A stretch of 64,000 nucleotides of DNA from Lysobacteraceae bacterium CU05-9 (GCA_007556525.1 SWJS01000005.1:109647-173646), one strand, 5' to 3'. Counted from the first letter of the stretch, positions 1 to 9,410 are shown. Made by a program: numbers and translations. Notes: a model not told the origin generated them from the sequence alone.

Positions 1-622
1 AGGTATTCAACGGACGGTCGGCGCGTGGACCCAGACCCAGATCAAACAGTACACGCATCCACGTCGCGTCATCTGCCAAGCGAACCGCTTCGCTACGATA
101 CGTGGAGCCGACGGAACTGGAGCGGAGTTGTTTTTGTAAATCACCACCCAGCACCGTGTTTATCGCATCGCGAACGCGCGTCGAACAGTTATCGGTGAAG
201 TACTGATAGTGATAAAAAGCATTCTCCGGCTCGGCATTCGTCGCTAACGCTTGCGCCAACGTCGTCGCTTGCGCAGGCGTCAAGTTCAACCACTGAATCG
301 AAACGCCACGGCCTTCATGCTGATACGTCATCAAATCTTCGGATGTCGGCAACAAGGCGAGTTGATAGCGCATTTCACCGCGTGCAAACCGCGACACGAA
401 GTCAGGTGCCGTCGGATCAAAAAATCCAAAGTTATAACTTGCACGGACGCCGTCGGGTCGCTCGACCACAATCGCGTTATGTCCAAACCGCTCCCAAAAA
501 ATCTCCCCCGGCTTCATCGTCATCACACCGATGCGCGGCGCAGCGGTGTCTTGGGCGAATAAGGGAAAACTACTGAAAACAAGGCACAACAGCACGGCGA
601 ACCGTGCAAACAGCTTAATCAT
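1..622 (-). CDS. DUF4105 (Lnb-like) periplasmic protein, partial
   Basis: The gene reads leftwards and runs off the window start, so only about 207 N-terminal residues are visible. I translated it by hand from the ATG at 622. It opens with a clear Sec signal peptide (MIKLFARFAVLLCLVFSSFP..FAQ), then GVMTMKPGEIFWERFGHNA and, further on, YFTDNCSTRVRD. These match the DUF4105/Lnb N-terminal periplasmic domain, in which the conserved HNA and DNC segments are thought to form a papain-like (NlpC/P60-type) active site. Its start overlaps the corC stop by 8 bases, so it is probably the last gene of the miaB-ybeZ-ybeY-corC operon. Substrate unknown; an envelope hydrolase or lipid-related enzyme is an inference from the family. 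Confidence 0.8.
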   Translation of the reverse strand, partial: MIKLFARFAVLLCLVFSSFPLFAQDTAAPRIGVMTMKPGEIFWERFGHNAIVVERPDGVRASYNFGFFDPTAPDFVSRFARGEMRYQLALLPTSEDLMTYQHEGRGVSIQWLNLTPAQATTLAQALATNAEPENAFYHYQYFTDNCSTRVRDAINTVLGGDLQKQLRSSSVGSTYRSEAVRLADDATWMRVLFDLGLGPRADRPLNT

Positions 623-1472
623 CGGGAAGTACACTGACATGCAAAGTATGGAGGCGGCGGGCATCAGCCTGCGCAACACGGAAGACAAAACGACCCAAGC
701 TCAGCTCCTCACCGGCTTCAGGCAAGTGTCCGATCGCATCGGTGATCAAACCACCAATCGTGTCGTATTCGTCATCCTCGAATTCCGAGCCGAAACGCTC
801 GTTGAAGTCTTCAATCGGCGTCAACGCATCGACGATGTATTGACCATCGTTTTGCGCGGCGCGAATCGAATTGCTTTCATGGGCTTCATCATGCTCATCG
901 TCGATGTCGCCAACGATTTGCTCGAGCACATCTTCAATCGTGACGAGGCCGGCGACACCGCCATGCTCATCAATCACGATTGCCATGTGATTCCGTAATT
1001 GACGGAACTCACGCAGCAATACGTCCAAGCGTTTCGACTCAGGAATCAAAACGGCAGGGCGCAGCAACGCATGAATCGTGCCGGGACCATTGTCCGCAAC
1101 GACGCCACGCAACAAATCCTTCGCCAACAAAATACCGATGATCTGATCTTTGTTTTCGCTATGCACCGGGAAGCGCGAGTGACCCGATTCCACGACTTGT
1201 TTCATCAAGTCGATCAAGTCGTCGTCGATGTCCAGCGACACCATTTGCGAACGCGCAATCATGACTTCGCCGACCGTCAAGTCAGAGACTGCGATCGCAC
1301 CTTCCATCATTTTGAGCGTGTCGGCCTCGATAAGGCCGTCTTCCTGCGCGTCCCTGAGAATCTCAAGCAAATCTTCGCGCGTGGTGGGTTCGCCGGATAG
1401 GGCATTGCCGATGCGTTCCAGCCAGGAGCGCTTTTCGGATGAACTTGACTGACTACTGTCGTCCTCGGACAT
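615..1472 (-). CDS. corC: CorC/YbeX family CBS-domain protein
   Basis: 285 aa, soluble, with no membrane helices. After an acidic Ser-rich N-terminus it has the family motif DLTVGEVMIARSQMV (about residues 64-78), two CBS domains (about 70-190) and a C-terminal CorC_HlyC transporter-associated domain (about 200-282, starting YIVDALTPIEDFNERFG). Family members have been linked to Mg/Co efflux and, as YbeX, to ribosome and rRNA metabolism. Its position directly after ybeY favours the ribosome-related role here. The start at 1472 gives the normal family length. It overlaps the downstream DUF4105 gene and lies 82 bases after ybeY. Confidence 0.92.
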   Translation of the reverse strand: MSEDDSSQSSSSEKRSWLERIGNALSGEPTTREDLLEILRDAQEDGLIEADTLKMMEGAIAVSDLTVGEVMIARSQMVSLDIDDDLIDLMKQVVESGHSRFPVHSENKDQIIGILLAKDLLRGVVADNGPGTIHALLRPAVLIPESKRLDVLLREFRQLRNHMAIVIDEHGGVAGLVTIEDVLEQIVGDIDDEHDEAHESNSIRAAQNDGQYIVDALTPIEDFNERFGSEFEDDEYDTIGGLITDAIGHLPEAGEELSLGRFVFRVAQADARRLHTLHVSVLPDD

Positions 1473-1554
1473 GGGCGTTGCTATGACTCTTCGTCGTAAA
1501 AAAGTTACTTGTAGTTATACCAGACCACCATGAACAATGGCGTCACTGGCGCGT

Positions 1555-2028
1555 TCAGTACGGGTCGGAGATACCCAGCATCGAAAGGATTTCGCGCTCG
1601 AGTTGCTCCATCGCCTGAGCCTCACGATCATCCTCGTGATCCCATCCCAGCAAGTGCAGCGTGCCGTGGACGGTGAGGTGAGCGAAGTGGTCCATGGGTT
1701 TTTTGGACTGTTCCTGCGCTTCTTTCAGCACGACCGGTGCGCAAATGATCAAGTCACCCATCAACGGCAAAATCACATCCTTCGGCAAACCTTCCGGGCG
1801 TTCGGTTTCGAAGCTCAGGACGTTGGTCGCGTAATTCTTACCACGGTAATGATGGTTGAAGTGCTGACCTTCTTCAGTGTCGACGACGCGGATGCCGATG
1901 TTCGCTTGGCGCACGCGCGCATGCAACGCCGCTTCAACCCACTTGCGGAACGATGCGGCACCCGGCAAACCTTTGCGTGGCAAACCGTAGCTGACAGAGA
2001 CGTCGAGCTCGAGCGGACCCTTGGTCAT
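1555..2028 (-). CDS. ybeY: endoribonuclease YbeY
   Basis: 157 aa, the usual length. YbeY is a single-strand-specific, zinc-dependent endoribonuclease involved in 16S rRNA 3' maturation and 70S ribosome quality control. The C-terminal metal site is visible as HGTLHLLGWDHEDD (H-x3-H-x5-H pattern, about residues 119-132), together with the family segment ATNVLSFETERPEG. The start ATG overlaps the end of ybeZ (2025-2028, ATGA), indicating translational coupling. Gene order miaB-ybeZ-ybeY-corC is conserved in many proteobacteria. Confidence 0.95.
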   Translation of the reverse strand: MTKGPLELDVSVSYGLPRKGLPGAASFRKWVEAALHARVRQANIGIRVVDTEEGQHFNHHYRGKNYATNVLSFETERPEGLPKDVILPLMGDLIICAPVVLKEAQEQSKKPMDHFAHLTVHGTLHLLGWDHEDDREAQAMEQLEREILSMLGISDPY

Positions 2029-3026
2029 GACAAATCTTCCGATGAAGGATTGATGTTGGAATTGCGGTCGCGCGCATCATACGCATTGACGATGCGAGCA
2101 ACGAGCGGATGGCGCACCACGTCTTTCGATTCAAAAAACGTAAAGCTAATCCCGTTGACGTCACGCAACACTTCGAGCGCATCGCGCAAGCCGGACTTCA
2201 CGTGACGCGGCAAATCCGTTTGCGTGAGATCGCCAGTGACCACTGCGGTCGAACCATAACCGATACGCGTGAGGAACATTTTCATTTGTTCGATCGTGGT
2301 GTTCTGCGCTTCATCGAGAATCACGAATGCATCGTTCAACGTCCGGCCGCGCATGTAGGCGAGGGGAGCGATTTCGATGGTATTTTTCTCGAGTAATTTC
2401 ACGACCTTGTCGACGCCGAGCATCTCATACAACGCGTCATACAACGGGCGCAGATACGGATCGACCTTCTGCGTGAGATCACCGGGCAGGAAGCCCAGCT
2501 TCTCGCCGGCTTCAACGGCAGGACGCACCAAAATCAAACGCTGCACCCGACCTTCATTCAATGCTTCGACGGCGCTGGCGACGGCGAGATATGTTTTGCC
2601 GGTACCTGCAGGACCAATGCCGAAGTTGATGTCGTTCGTTGCAATCGCATGCAAGTACTTCGCTTGGTTTGGACCGCGACCTTTGATCGTGCCGCGCTTG
2701 ACGCGGATGTTCACGGTCTGGGGTTCGTAAGCTTTGTCGTTGGACGTTTCTTCGTTCATTGCATTCGCCACCGTGGTTGCGAGATGGATTTGGTCGTTGT
2801 CGATTTCCTGCTTTTGCGCATCGACCCAAAGGTCACGCAGAACCGTTTCTGCACGATGCACGCCGTCAGCAGGACCGGTCACGCGAAACGCTTGACCGCG
2901 TGCACCGATCGTGACGCCGAGACGCTTTTCGATCATGCGGAAATGCGATTCAAACGCACCACTCAAATTCGAGAACGCATCGGCATTTGTTGGAATCAAT
3001 TCAAATTCGCTGACGGTCTGTGCCAT
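2025..3026 (-). CDS. ybeZ: PhoH-like ATPase YbeZ
   Basis: 333 aa PhoH-family ATPase. An N-terminal KH-like region (about 1-110) precedes the ATPase core with Walker A GPAGTGKTYLA (about residue 138) and Walker B FVILDEAQN followed by TTIEQMKMFLTRIG. YbeZ partners YbeY in RNA metabolism and may act as an RNA helicase; that is knowledge of the family. The ATG at 3026 shares one base with the miaB stop (TAATG), so the two are coupled. Confidence 0.94.
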   Translation of the reverse strand: MAQTVSEFELIPTNADAFSNLSGAFESHFRMIEKRLGVTIGARGQAFRVTGPADGVHRAETVLRDLWVDAQKQEIDNDQIHLATTVANAMNEETSNDKAYEPQTVNIRVKRGTIKGRGPNQAKYLHAIATNDINFGIGPAGTGKTYLAVASAVEALNEGRVQRLILVRPAVEAGEKLGFLPGDLTQKVDPYLRPLYDALYEMLGVDKVVKLLEKNTIEIAPLAYMRGRTLNDAFVILDEAQNTTIEQMKMFLTRIGYGSTAVVTGDLTQTDLPRHVKSGLRDALEVLRDVNGISFTFFESKDVVRHPLVARIVNAYDARDRNSNINPSSEDLS

Positions 3027-4408
3027 TAGGCAACGGCCTCCGCAACTGCGATCACCACACGACCACGCAACGAATTCGAACGCGCTTCGGTAATCACGAC
3101 ATCAACGAACTCACCGATCAAACGGGCTGGACCTGCGAAGTTCACTTGGCGCATGTTTTCGGTTTTGCCAGTTAACTCATTCGGATCCTTGCGCGAACGA
3201 CCGACCACGAGAACCTTCTCAACCTTGCCAACCATCGATTGCGAAATCGCATACGAGTGTTCGTTGATGTGTTGTTGCAATCGCGTCAAGCGCGCGTGCT
3301 TATCCGTTTCGCTTACGTCATCAACGAGATCCGCTGCAGGCGTTCCAGGGCGGCGCGAATAAATGAAGGAGAAGGACTGATCGAAGCCGATGTCTTGAAT
3401 TAGCTTCATCGTTTTCTCAAAGTCTGCATCCGTTTCACCGGGGAAGCCCACGATGAAATCCGATGCAACCGAAATGTCAGGACGAACAGCGCGGAGCTTG
3501 CGGATTTTCGACTTGAATTCCAGCGCCGTGTAACCACGCTTCATCGCCGACAGCACTCGATCACTTCCCGCTTGCACCGGTAAATGCAGATAGTTCGCAA
3601 GCTTCGGCACATCGCGATACGCTTCGATCAACGAATCCGAAAACTCCAGCGGATGCGACGTCGTGAAACGAATGCGACCGACGCCATCGATCTCCGCAAT
3701 CGCACGAATCAACAACGCGAGGTCTGCAACTTCAACGGTGCCGTCATCGTTTGCGGGCAGGGGACCTTGGTAGGCATTTACATTTTGGCCAAGTAAATTA
3801 ATTTCTTTCACGCCTTGCGCAGCGAGCTCGGCAACTTCCACCAAAACATCTTCAAACGGCCGCGAAATCTCTGTGCCACGCGTATACGGCACGACGCAGA
3901 AAGAGCAATACTTGCTGCAGCCTTCCATGATCGACACGAATGCCGTTGGACCTTCCGCACGTGGCTCCGGTAAGTTATCGAACTTCTCGATTTCAGGGAA
4001 CGAAATATCAACTTGCGGCAAACCGGTTTCGCGCTTGGCTTGAATCAACTCCGGCAAACGATGCAACGTCTGCGGACCAAACACCAAATCAACATACGGC
4101 GCGCGCTTCACGATCGCTTCGCCTTCCTGCGATGCCACGCAACCACCGACACCAATCAGCACCGGCTTGTCGCCCTTCTTCAAAGACTTCCAACGACCGA
4201 GCTGGCTAAACACTTTCTCCTGCGCCTTCTCACGGATGGAACAGGTGTTCACCAAAATCACGTCCGCTTCATTCACGTCCGTCGTCAACTCGAGACCTTC
4301 CGATGCGGACAAAACATCCGCCATCTTCTGCGAGTCATATTCATTCATCTGGCAGCCGTGCGTTTCAATAAACAGCTTGCCGCGGACAGGATTCAAATTG
4401 TCAGTCAT
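3026..4408 (-). CDS. miaB: tRNA-2-methylthio-N6-dimethylallyladenosine synthase MiaB
   Basis: 460 aa radical-SAM methylthiotransferase that adds the 2-methylthio group to i6A37 in tRNAs reading UNN codons. The N-terminal UPF0004 domain carries [10 protein letters not shown] (residues about 14-23) with the further Cys in NTCSIREKA and GGCVAS. The radical SAM cluster is the CxxxCxxC in [17 protein letters not shown] (about 163-179). A C-terminal TRAM domain follows (about 385-455). First gene of the leftward operon; the 151-base gap to the divergent transglycosylase gene at 4560 should hold both promoters. Confidence 0.96.
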   Translation of the reverse strand: MTDNLNPVRGKLFIETHGCQMNEYDSQKMADVLSASEGLELTTDVNEADVILVNTCSIREKAQEKVFSQLGRWKSLKKGDKPVLIGVGGCVASQEGEAIVKRAPYVDLVFGPQTLHRLPELIQAKRETGLPQVDISFPEIEKFDNLPEPRAEGPTAFVSIMEGCSKYCSFCVVPYTRGTEISRPFEDVLVEVAELAAQGVKEINLLGQNVNAYQGPLPANDDGTVEVADLALLIRAIAEIDGVGRIRFTTSHPLEFSDSLIEAYRDVPKLANYLHLPVQAGSDRVLSAMKRGYTALEFKSKIRKLRAVRPDISVASDFIVGFPGETDADFEKTMKLIQDIGFDQSFSFIYSRRPGTPAADLVDDVSETDKHARLTRLQQHINEHSYAISQSMVGKVEKVLVVGRSRKDPNELTGKTENMRQVNFAGPARLIGEFVDVVITEARSNSLRGRVVIAVAEAVA

Positions 4409-4559
4409 GTGCTACTCAACAAGGGGAGACGGCGATTATTCCGTGCCCATGGAAATGGACGACCATTTTAGCGCGAAACGCCTATACCCACCGACAAAAT
4501 GCACGTTTCCCCCGACGAGTGTCCTTTCCCTCACGCGCGCCTCTCCGCAAACTGGATCC

Positions 4560-5216
4560 ATGAAAATCCTTCTCCTAACGCTCATCCTCGCGATCGTCCC
4601 GCCCGCCTTCGCCGGCGAAATTTATCGCTGCAGTGATCAGGGCACATCGCGTCTCTCCGACCGCCGCATCGCCGGCCAGCGTTGCGATGTCGTGCAATCC
4701 TGGGTTGAGCGCGATCCCGCTTACGTCGACGCCACCGCACTTCCCATTGAACCCGCAGCATTCACACGCCCCGCGCCGCAACGCGCACCGCCGAAGCCCA
4801 CAAAACCACGAATCCTCGACGCCACACTCGATGCCACCATCCGCACGCATGCGCAACGCTGGCGCGTCGACGAGTCACTCGTGCGCGCAGTGATTCACGC
4901 GGAATCTTCGTTCAACCCGCGTGCCGTTTCACCGAAGGGCGCGATGGGCCTCATGCAATTGATGCCCGCGACGGCAAGACGATTCGGTGTGAGCAACGCA
5001 TTCGACCCTTACCAAAACATCGCCGGCGGCGTCCAATACCTTGCGTGGCTACTCAACCGTTACAAGGGTGATTGGCGGCTTGCGGTGGCGGGATACAATG
5101 CAGGGGAGGGCGCAGTTGATAAATATTCCGGCGTTCCGCCGTACCGCGAAACGCGCGACTACCTCAACAAAGTGTGGTCGTTATCACAGTCTTACGGCGC
5201 ACTTTTGCGCAAATAA
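4560..5216 (+). CDS. lytic transglycosylase (SLT domain) with DUF4124-like N-terminus
   Basis: 218 aa. I chose the ATG at 4560 because it begins a clean signal peptide (MKILLLTLILAIVPPAFAGE); the open frame continues further upstream into miaB-antisense sequence with no signal peptide. After the signal there is a short Cys-containing stretch (EIYRCSDQGTSRLSDRR, DUF4124-like), a Pro-rich linker, then the SLT/goose-lysozyme-like domain: catalytic Glu in HAESSFNPRAVSPKGAMGLMQLMP and AVAGYNAGEGAVDKYSGVPPYRET. Cleaves the MurNAc-GlcNAc bond of peptidoglycan with 1,6-anhydro product formation (family knowledge). Periplasmic. Confidence 0.9.
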   Translation: MKILLLTLILAIVPPAFAGEIYRCSDQGTSRLSDRRIAGQRCDVVQSWVERDPAYVDATALPIEPAAFTRPAPQRAPPKPTKPRILDATLDATIRTHAQRWRVDESLVRAVIHAESSFNPRAVSPKGAMGLMQLMPATARRFGVSNAFDPYQNIAGGVQYLAWLLNRYKGDWRLAVAGYNAGEGAVDKYSGVPPYRETRDYLNKVWSLSQSYGALLRK

Positions 5217-5375
5217 GCCCGTTTTGGCACTCAGACCCCCTGATTTCATGCGGGGTTATTGTCTATTTGTTCACCTTTTCGTTAAACTTGTTTGTCTTTC
5301 ATGGCTTCGATGGGCGGTGACGCTCTTTCGTGCCATGTGAATCTTTTGTAAATCAAGTGCTTTGCGGAGTGCCGG

Positions 5376-5987
5376 ATGGCTAATAACGAGGGCGAACAGC
5401 CCATTAATAAGGGACGTCGTCGGTTCCTGACTGCAACCACAGCTGTGGTGGGTGCGGTTGGTGCTGGCTGTGCGGCCGTGCCTTTCATCAAGTCCTGGAA
5501 TCCAAGTGCCCGTGCCCAATTGGCCGGCGCACCGGTGACTGTCGATATCACCGGCCTCGAAGTTGGCCAACGTTTGGTTGAGGAATGGCGCGGTCAGCCA
5601 ATCTGGATCGTCAAGCGTTCGCCGGAAATCATCAAGGATCTCCCGACGCTGGATTCGCAGTTGCGCGATCCGAAGTCGGAGAACCCGGAACAGCAGCCAG
5701 CTTACATCAAGGGCGAAACGCGTTCGATCAAGCCGGAAATTTCCGTGCTCGTCGGCCTGTGCACGCACTTGGGTTGCTCGCCGGAAATGAAGGCTGAAAT
5801 CCGTCCGGAACCTTTTGACGCGAATTGGAAGGGTGGTTACTTCTGCCCATGCCACAAGTCGAAGTTCGACATGTCCGGTCGCGTTTATCAAGGCGTTCCT
5901 GCGCCGACGAACTTGGTTGTGCCGCCACACCATTACGAAAATGACAACACCATCGTCATCGGTGTCGATCCGAAGGGAGCTGCATAA
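5376..5987 (+). CDS. petA: ubiquinol-cytochrome c reductase iron-sulfur subunit (Rieske)
   Basis: 203 aa. The N-terminus has a Tat-type signal/anchor (GRRRFLTATTAVVGAVGAG), as expected for Rieske proteins, which fold before export. The [2Fe-2S] ligands are in CTHLGC (about residue 128) and CPCHKSKFD (about 160), and the disulfide cysteines are in the same two boxes. First gene of petABC; 2 bases separate it from petB. The 159-base upstream gap must hold the operon promoter; a weak hairpin (CCCC...GGGG, 5236-5256) there could end the preceding gene. Confidence 0.96.
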   Translation: MANNEGEQPINKGRRRFLTATTAVVGAVGAGCAAVPFIKSWNPSARAQLAGAPVTVDITGLEVGQRLVEEWRGQPIWIVKRSPEIIKDLPTLDSQLRDPKSENPEQQPAYIKGETRSIKPEISVLVGLCTHLGCSPEMKAEIRPEPFDANWKGGYFCPCHKSKFDMSGRVYQGVPAPTNLVVPPHHYENDNTIVIGVDPKGAA

Positions 5988-5989
5988 TC

Positions 5990-7249
5990 ATGGCGAATAT
6001 CCTTACGAACTCCGTGGAGAAGTTCCAGGACTGGTTTAACGAACGTGCGCCGGCTTTTGGCCCGTTCTACCGCAAGCATATGACGGAGTACTACGCTCCG
6101 AAGAATTTCAACATCTGGTACATCTTCGGAATTTTGGCGACGGTGGTACTGGTCAACCAGATCCTCACGGGTATCTTCCTGACGATGCACTACAAGCCGT
6201 CCGCGGCTGAAGCGTTCGCGTCGGTTGAATACATCATGCGGGACGTGGATTGGGGTTGGTTGATCCGCTACATGCACTCCACCGGTGCATCGCTGTTCTT
6301 CATCGTCATCTATCTGCATATGTTCCGCGGATTGATGTATGGCTCTTACCAGAAGCCACGTGAAATGGTCTGGATCCTCGGCATGCTGATTTATCTCGTG
6401 CTGATGGCAGAAGCGTTCATGGGCTACGTGTTGCCATGGGGTCAGATGTCGTTCTGGGGCGCGAAGGTCATCATCTCGCTGTTCGGCGCGATTCCTGTGA
6501 TCGGTGGCTCGCTGGTCGAATGGATCATGGGTGACTACCTGCCGGGCGACGCGACGTTGAACCGCTTCTTCGCATTGCACGTCATTGCGTTGCCACTGGT
6601 TCTGTTGCTGTTGGTCGTCCTGCACTTGGGCGCACTGCACGAAGTCGGCTCGAACAACCCGGACGGCGTTGAAATCAAGAAGGGTCCTAAGGGCAACCGT
6701 TGGTCGCCTACCGCTCCTAAGGACGGTATCCCGTTCCACCCGTATTACACGGTCAAGGATTTCTTCTACGTTTGTTTCTTCCTGTTGATCGGCGCGTTCA
6801 TCATCTTCTTCTCACCAGCCTTCGGTGGTTGGTTCCTGGAGCATGACAACTTCGTCGAAGCGAACCGCTTGGTCACGCCAGCGCACATTAAGCCAGTTTG
6901 GTACTACACCCCGTTCTACGCGATGTTGCGCGTGGTTCCGGATAAGCTCGGCGGCGTCATCGTGATGTTCGGCGCGATCGCGATCCTGTTCGCGGTGCCA
7001 TGGCTGGATCGCAGCAAGGTCAAGTCCGTCCGTTACCGCGGTTGGATTACCAAGGTGATGTTGGCGATTTTGGCAATTGCGTTTGTCTGGCTGGGTAAGA
7101 TCGGTGCAGGCCCAGGTACGGATCCAATGGAAACGATCATCGGTCGCATCCTGACGGTGCTGTACTTCCTGTTCTTCCTGACGATGCCAATCTGGACCAA
7201 GATGGACCAAACGAAGCCTGTACCAGAGCGAGTGACAATGCATGACTAA
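5990..7249 (+). CDS. petB: cytochrome b of the bc1 complex
   Basis: 419 aa integral membrane protein with eight or more hydrophobic segments. It carries both b-type hemes and the quinol oxidation/reduction sites of complex III. Diagnostic segments include SFWGAKVIISLFGAIPVIG, the PEWY-equivalent region (here KPVWYYTPFYAMLR, with PVWY in place of PEWY), and paired heme-ligand histidines in RYMHSTGASLFFIVIYLHMF and HVIALPLVLLLLVVLHLGALH. Family length is normal for a full-length (non-split) proteobacterial cytochrome b. Overlaps petC by 8 bases. Confidence 0.96.
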   Translation: MANILTNSVEKFQDWFNERAPAFGPFYRKHMTEYYAPKNFNIWYIFGILATVVLVNQILTGIFLTMHYKPSAAEAFASVEYIMRDVDWGWLIRYMHSTGASLFFIVIYLHMFRGLMYGSYQKPREMVWILGMLIYLVLMAEAFMGYVLPWGQMSFWGAKVIISLFGAIPVIGGSLVEWIMGDYLPGDATLNRFFALHVIALPLVLLLLVVLHLGALHEVGSNNPDGVEIKKGPKGNRWSPTAPKDGIPFHPYYTVKDFFYVCFFLLIGAFIIFFSPAFGGWFLEHDNFVEANRLVTPAHIKPVWYYTPFYAMLRVVPDKLGGVIVMFGAIAILFAVPWLDRSKVKSVRYRGWITKVMLAILAIAFVWLGKIGAGPGTDPMETIIGRILTVLYFLFFLTMPIWTKMDQTKPVPERVTMHD

Positions 7250-7994
7250 GTTCAATTTTTTACGGAAAATCGCGCTCGGTTTCGCGGTGGTACTGATGGC
7301 CAATTCGGCCATCGCAGCTGAAGGTGCGGCTCTGCAGCAAGCAGACACGGACCTGACGGATAAGGGGTCGCTGCAACGTGGCGCGAAGTTGTTCATGAAC
7401 AACTGCTCGGGCTGTCACTCGTTGAATTTGCTGCGTTATTCGCGGATGGCTACCGACCTCGGTCTGACCGAGAAGGAAGTCATGGATAATTTGAACTTCA
7501 CCGGCGCTAAGTTCGGTGAGCAAATTGGTTCGACGATGGCTCCGAAGGCCGGTGAACGTTGGTTCGGTAAGGCACCACCTGATTTGTCGCTGGTCTCGCG
7601 TAGCCGTGGTCCGAACTGGGTGTATTCGTACCTGAAGTCGTTCTACCTCGACCCTACGCGTCCGCTGGGCTGGAACAACACGGTGTTCCCGAATGCGTCG
7701 ATGCCGAATCCGTTTTTTGCAGAGCAAGGCATGCAGCATGCGGTCTACGGCAAGCCTGATGCAGCAACCGGTGATCCGGTTGTCGAAAGCCTGAAGGTCA
7801 CGACGCCTGGCAATCAAACGCCTGCGCAATACGATCAAACGATCCGTGACGTGACTGCGTTCCTCGAGTATGCGGGTGAGCCTGCCGGCATCAAGCGTGA
7901 AGGTATGGGTGCCTACGTGCTCGCATTCCTGGCATTGCTGACGTTCCTGGCATTCCTGTTGAAGAACGAATACTGGAAAGACGTCGAGCATTAA
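7242..7994 (+). CDS. petC: cytochrome c1 of the bc1 complex
   Basis: 250 aa. Signal peptide (FLRKIALGFAVVLMANSAIAAE), c-type heme site CSGCH (about residue 55), and a C-terminal membrane anchor (AYVLAFLALLTFLAFLLKNEYWKD). Methionine-containing segments such as NASMPNPFF could supply the sixth heme ligand. It passes electrons from the Rieske cluster to a soluble or membrane cytochrome c. The start ATG lies inside the last codons of petB, so expression is coupled. Confidence 0.95.
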   Translation: MTKFNFLRKIALGFAVVLMANSAIAAEGAALQQADTDLTDKGSLQRGAKLFMNNCSGCHSLNLLRYSRMATDLGLTEKEVMDNLNFTGAKFGEQIGSTMAPKAGERWFGKAPPDLSLVSRSRGPNWVYSYLKSFYLDPTRPLGWNNTVFPNASMPNPFFAEQGMQHAVYGKPDAATGDPVVESLKVTTPGNQTPAQYDQTIRDVTAFLEYAGEPAGIKREGMGAYVLAFLALLTFLAFLLKNEYWKDVEH

Positions 7995-8025
7995 TTGCTC
8001 GGCGCACTGAGGGAGAGATCCGGGA

Positions 8026-8670
8026 ATGATGACCACAACCACGCGTATGCGAAATGCGTTGACGCTGTTTTCCGCTGCGGATGATGTGCAATGCCACCGT
8101 GTACGGTTGGTTTTGGCGGCCAAGGGTGTCAGCTATGACTACTTCCAAGTCGATCCAAACGATCCACCGGAAGATCTCATTGACTTGAACCCTTATCATT
8201 CCGTGCCAACACTTGTTGAGCGCGATATGGTGCTCTATCCGGCGACGGTCATTTGCGAATACCTCGATGAGCGTTATCCGCATCCTCCTTTGATGCCAGT
8301 GGATCCTCTGTCGCGTGCACGTTTGCGTCTAGCCATGCTGCGCATCGAAGCGGAGTGGATCCCGCAGGTTTCGGCAATTCAGTCGGGCACGAAGGCACAA
8401 GCCGACGCAGCACGTAAGCGCTTGCGTGAATTGCTCGCGGCATCGGTGCCGTTGTTCAAGGCGACGAAGTTTTTCGTGAATCCGGAAATGTCGTTGGCCG
8501 ACTGCGCGATGGCTCCGATCATCTGGCGTTTGGATTCGCTGGGTGTGGGTTTGCCGAAGGATGGTCAGGTCATTGAAGACTATGGCAATCGTATCTTCAG
8601 GAATCCGGGCTTCGTTCGTTCGCTGACTGATCAGGAGAAGCGGTTGAGGGATATGACTCACTACGTCTGA
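8026..8670 (+). CDS. sspA: stringent starvation protein A (GST-fold regulator)
   Basis: 214 aa with a thioredoxin/GST fold. N-terminal ALTLFSAADDVQCHRVRLVLAAKG lacks the catalytic residue pattern of true GSTs, as in SspA, and PTLVERDMVLYPATVICEYLDERYPHPP is typical of the family. SspA binds RNA polymerase and supports starvation and stress responses in Enterobacteria (family knowledge). It sits 31 bases after petC, an association conserved in gammaproteobacteria. Two adjacent ATGs (8026 and 8029) could both serve as start. Confidence 0.9.
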   Translation: MMTTTTRMRNALTLFSAADDVQCHRVRLVLAAKGVSYDYFQVDPNDPPEDLIDLNPYHSVPTLVERDMVLYPATVICEYLDERYPHPPLMPVDPLSRARLRLAMLRIEAEWIPQVSAIQSGTKAQADAARKRLRELLAASVPLFKATKFFVNPEMSLADCAMAPIIWRLDSLGVGLPKDGQVIEDYGNRIFRNPGFVRSLTDQEKRLRDMTHYV

Positions 8671-8673
8671 GTT

Positions 8674-8907
8674 GAGTTAGAGGTAGACGATATAGTGATT
8701 GGGCGCCGGTGGCGCCCTTTCTTTTGCGCGTGGCTGTGGGGATCAAAAAAAATTACATTTCAAAGGTTGAATTTGCGTCACGGACACAAGTTCAACTTTT
8801 GGGAACGCCAGATTTTTGACATCCACGCCAGTTGCTAAATGCAACGCACAACCTCGCTGTTCGACAACGCCTCAAAGTGCGAGAATGAGGACTCACTCCT
8901 CTAACTC
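8674..8907. repeat. REP/MITE-like element between sspA and sspB
   Basis: A 10-base inverted repeat, GAGTTAGAGG (8674-8683) and CCTCTAACTC (8898-8907), bounds the sspA-sspB gap. Just inside the left arm is AGGTAGACGATATAGTGATT followed by a GC hairpin. A closely similar block (AGGTAGAC, then AGTGATTG and a GC-rich segment) occurs within the long inverted repeat at 23770-23862, so this is likely a dispersed noncoding repeat family. No ORF of note lies inside. Confidence 0.5.
8701..8725 (+). terminator. Rho-independent terminator after sspA
   Basis: Perfect 7-bp stem GGGCGCC / GGCGCCC (8701-8707 and 8711-8717) with a 3-base loop, followed by TTTCTTTT. It lies 30 bases after the sspA stop and would end the petABC-sspA transcript. 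The hairpin is also part of the REP-like element described above. Confidence 0.8.
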
Positions 8908-8926
8908 CGACTCCAACTAAACATCA

Positions 8927-9409
8927 GTGAATAGTTACAAGCCATACCTCATCCGCGCGCTCCACGAATGGATCACCGACAACGGCATGACGCCGCACTT
9001 GCTTGTTGATGCGACGGTGGAGGGCGTGATTGTTCCGGCGACGGCGATCAACGAAGGGCGAGTGGTGCTCAACGTTGCGTATCGTGCGGTGATGGGGTTC
9101 CGGGTGGACGATGAGTATGTGAGTTTTTCTGCGAGATTTAATGGCGTATCGCAGGAAGTGTGGGTGCCGATTAAGGCCGTGATGGCGATTTACGCGCGTG
9201 AGAACGGGCAGGGCATGGCGATTCCGGATGATCCGTATGACGCGACGCTGGATGCCGAATTGAGCGAAGGTGAAGCGGCGATTGAGGAAGTTGTCAAAGC
9301 CGAGAGCAAGCCGTCGTTGGCGAGTGTGCCGAGCACTGATGAAACCACGCCACCAGACGACACGCCTACGCCTCCGAAGAAGGGCGGACACCTACGCGTG
9401 GTGAAGTAA
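8927..9409 (+). CDS. sspB: ClpXP protease specificity-enhancing factor SspB
   Basis: 160 aa with a GTG start at 8927; no ATG gives the conserved N-terminus YKPYLIRALHEWITDNG. SspB binds the ssrA tag and delivers tagged proteins to ClpX. The folded domain covers about residues 1-105 (HLLVDAT..VIVPATAINEGRVVLNVAYRAV). It is followed by an acidic, Pro/Thr-rich flexible tail ending PPKKGGHLRVVK, the short C-terminal ClpX-binding motif typical of SspB. Separated from sspA by a repeat element and terminator, so it needs its own promoter. Confidence 0.93.
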   Translation: MNSYKPYLIRALHEWITDNGMTPHLLVDATVEGVIVPATAINEGRVVLNVAYRAVMGFRVDDEYVSFSARFNGVSQEVWVPIKAVMAIYARENGQGMAIPDDPYDATLDAELSEGEAAIEEVVKAESKPSLASVPSTDETTPPDDTPTPPKKGGHLRVVK

Positions 9410-9410
9410 C

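Noticed and set aside
4167..4559. Upstream extension of the lytic transglycosylase frame
   Set aside because: It is antisense to miaB; the signal peptide starts at 4560, so the shorter protein is the real one.
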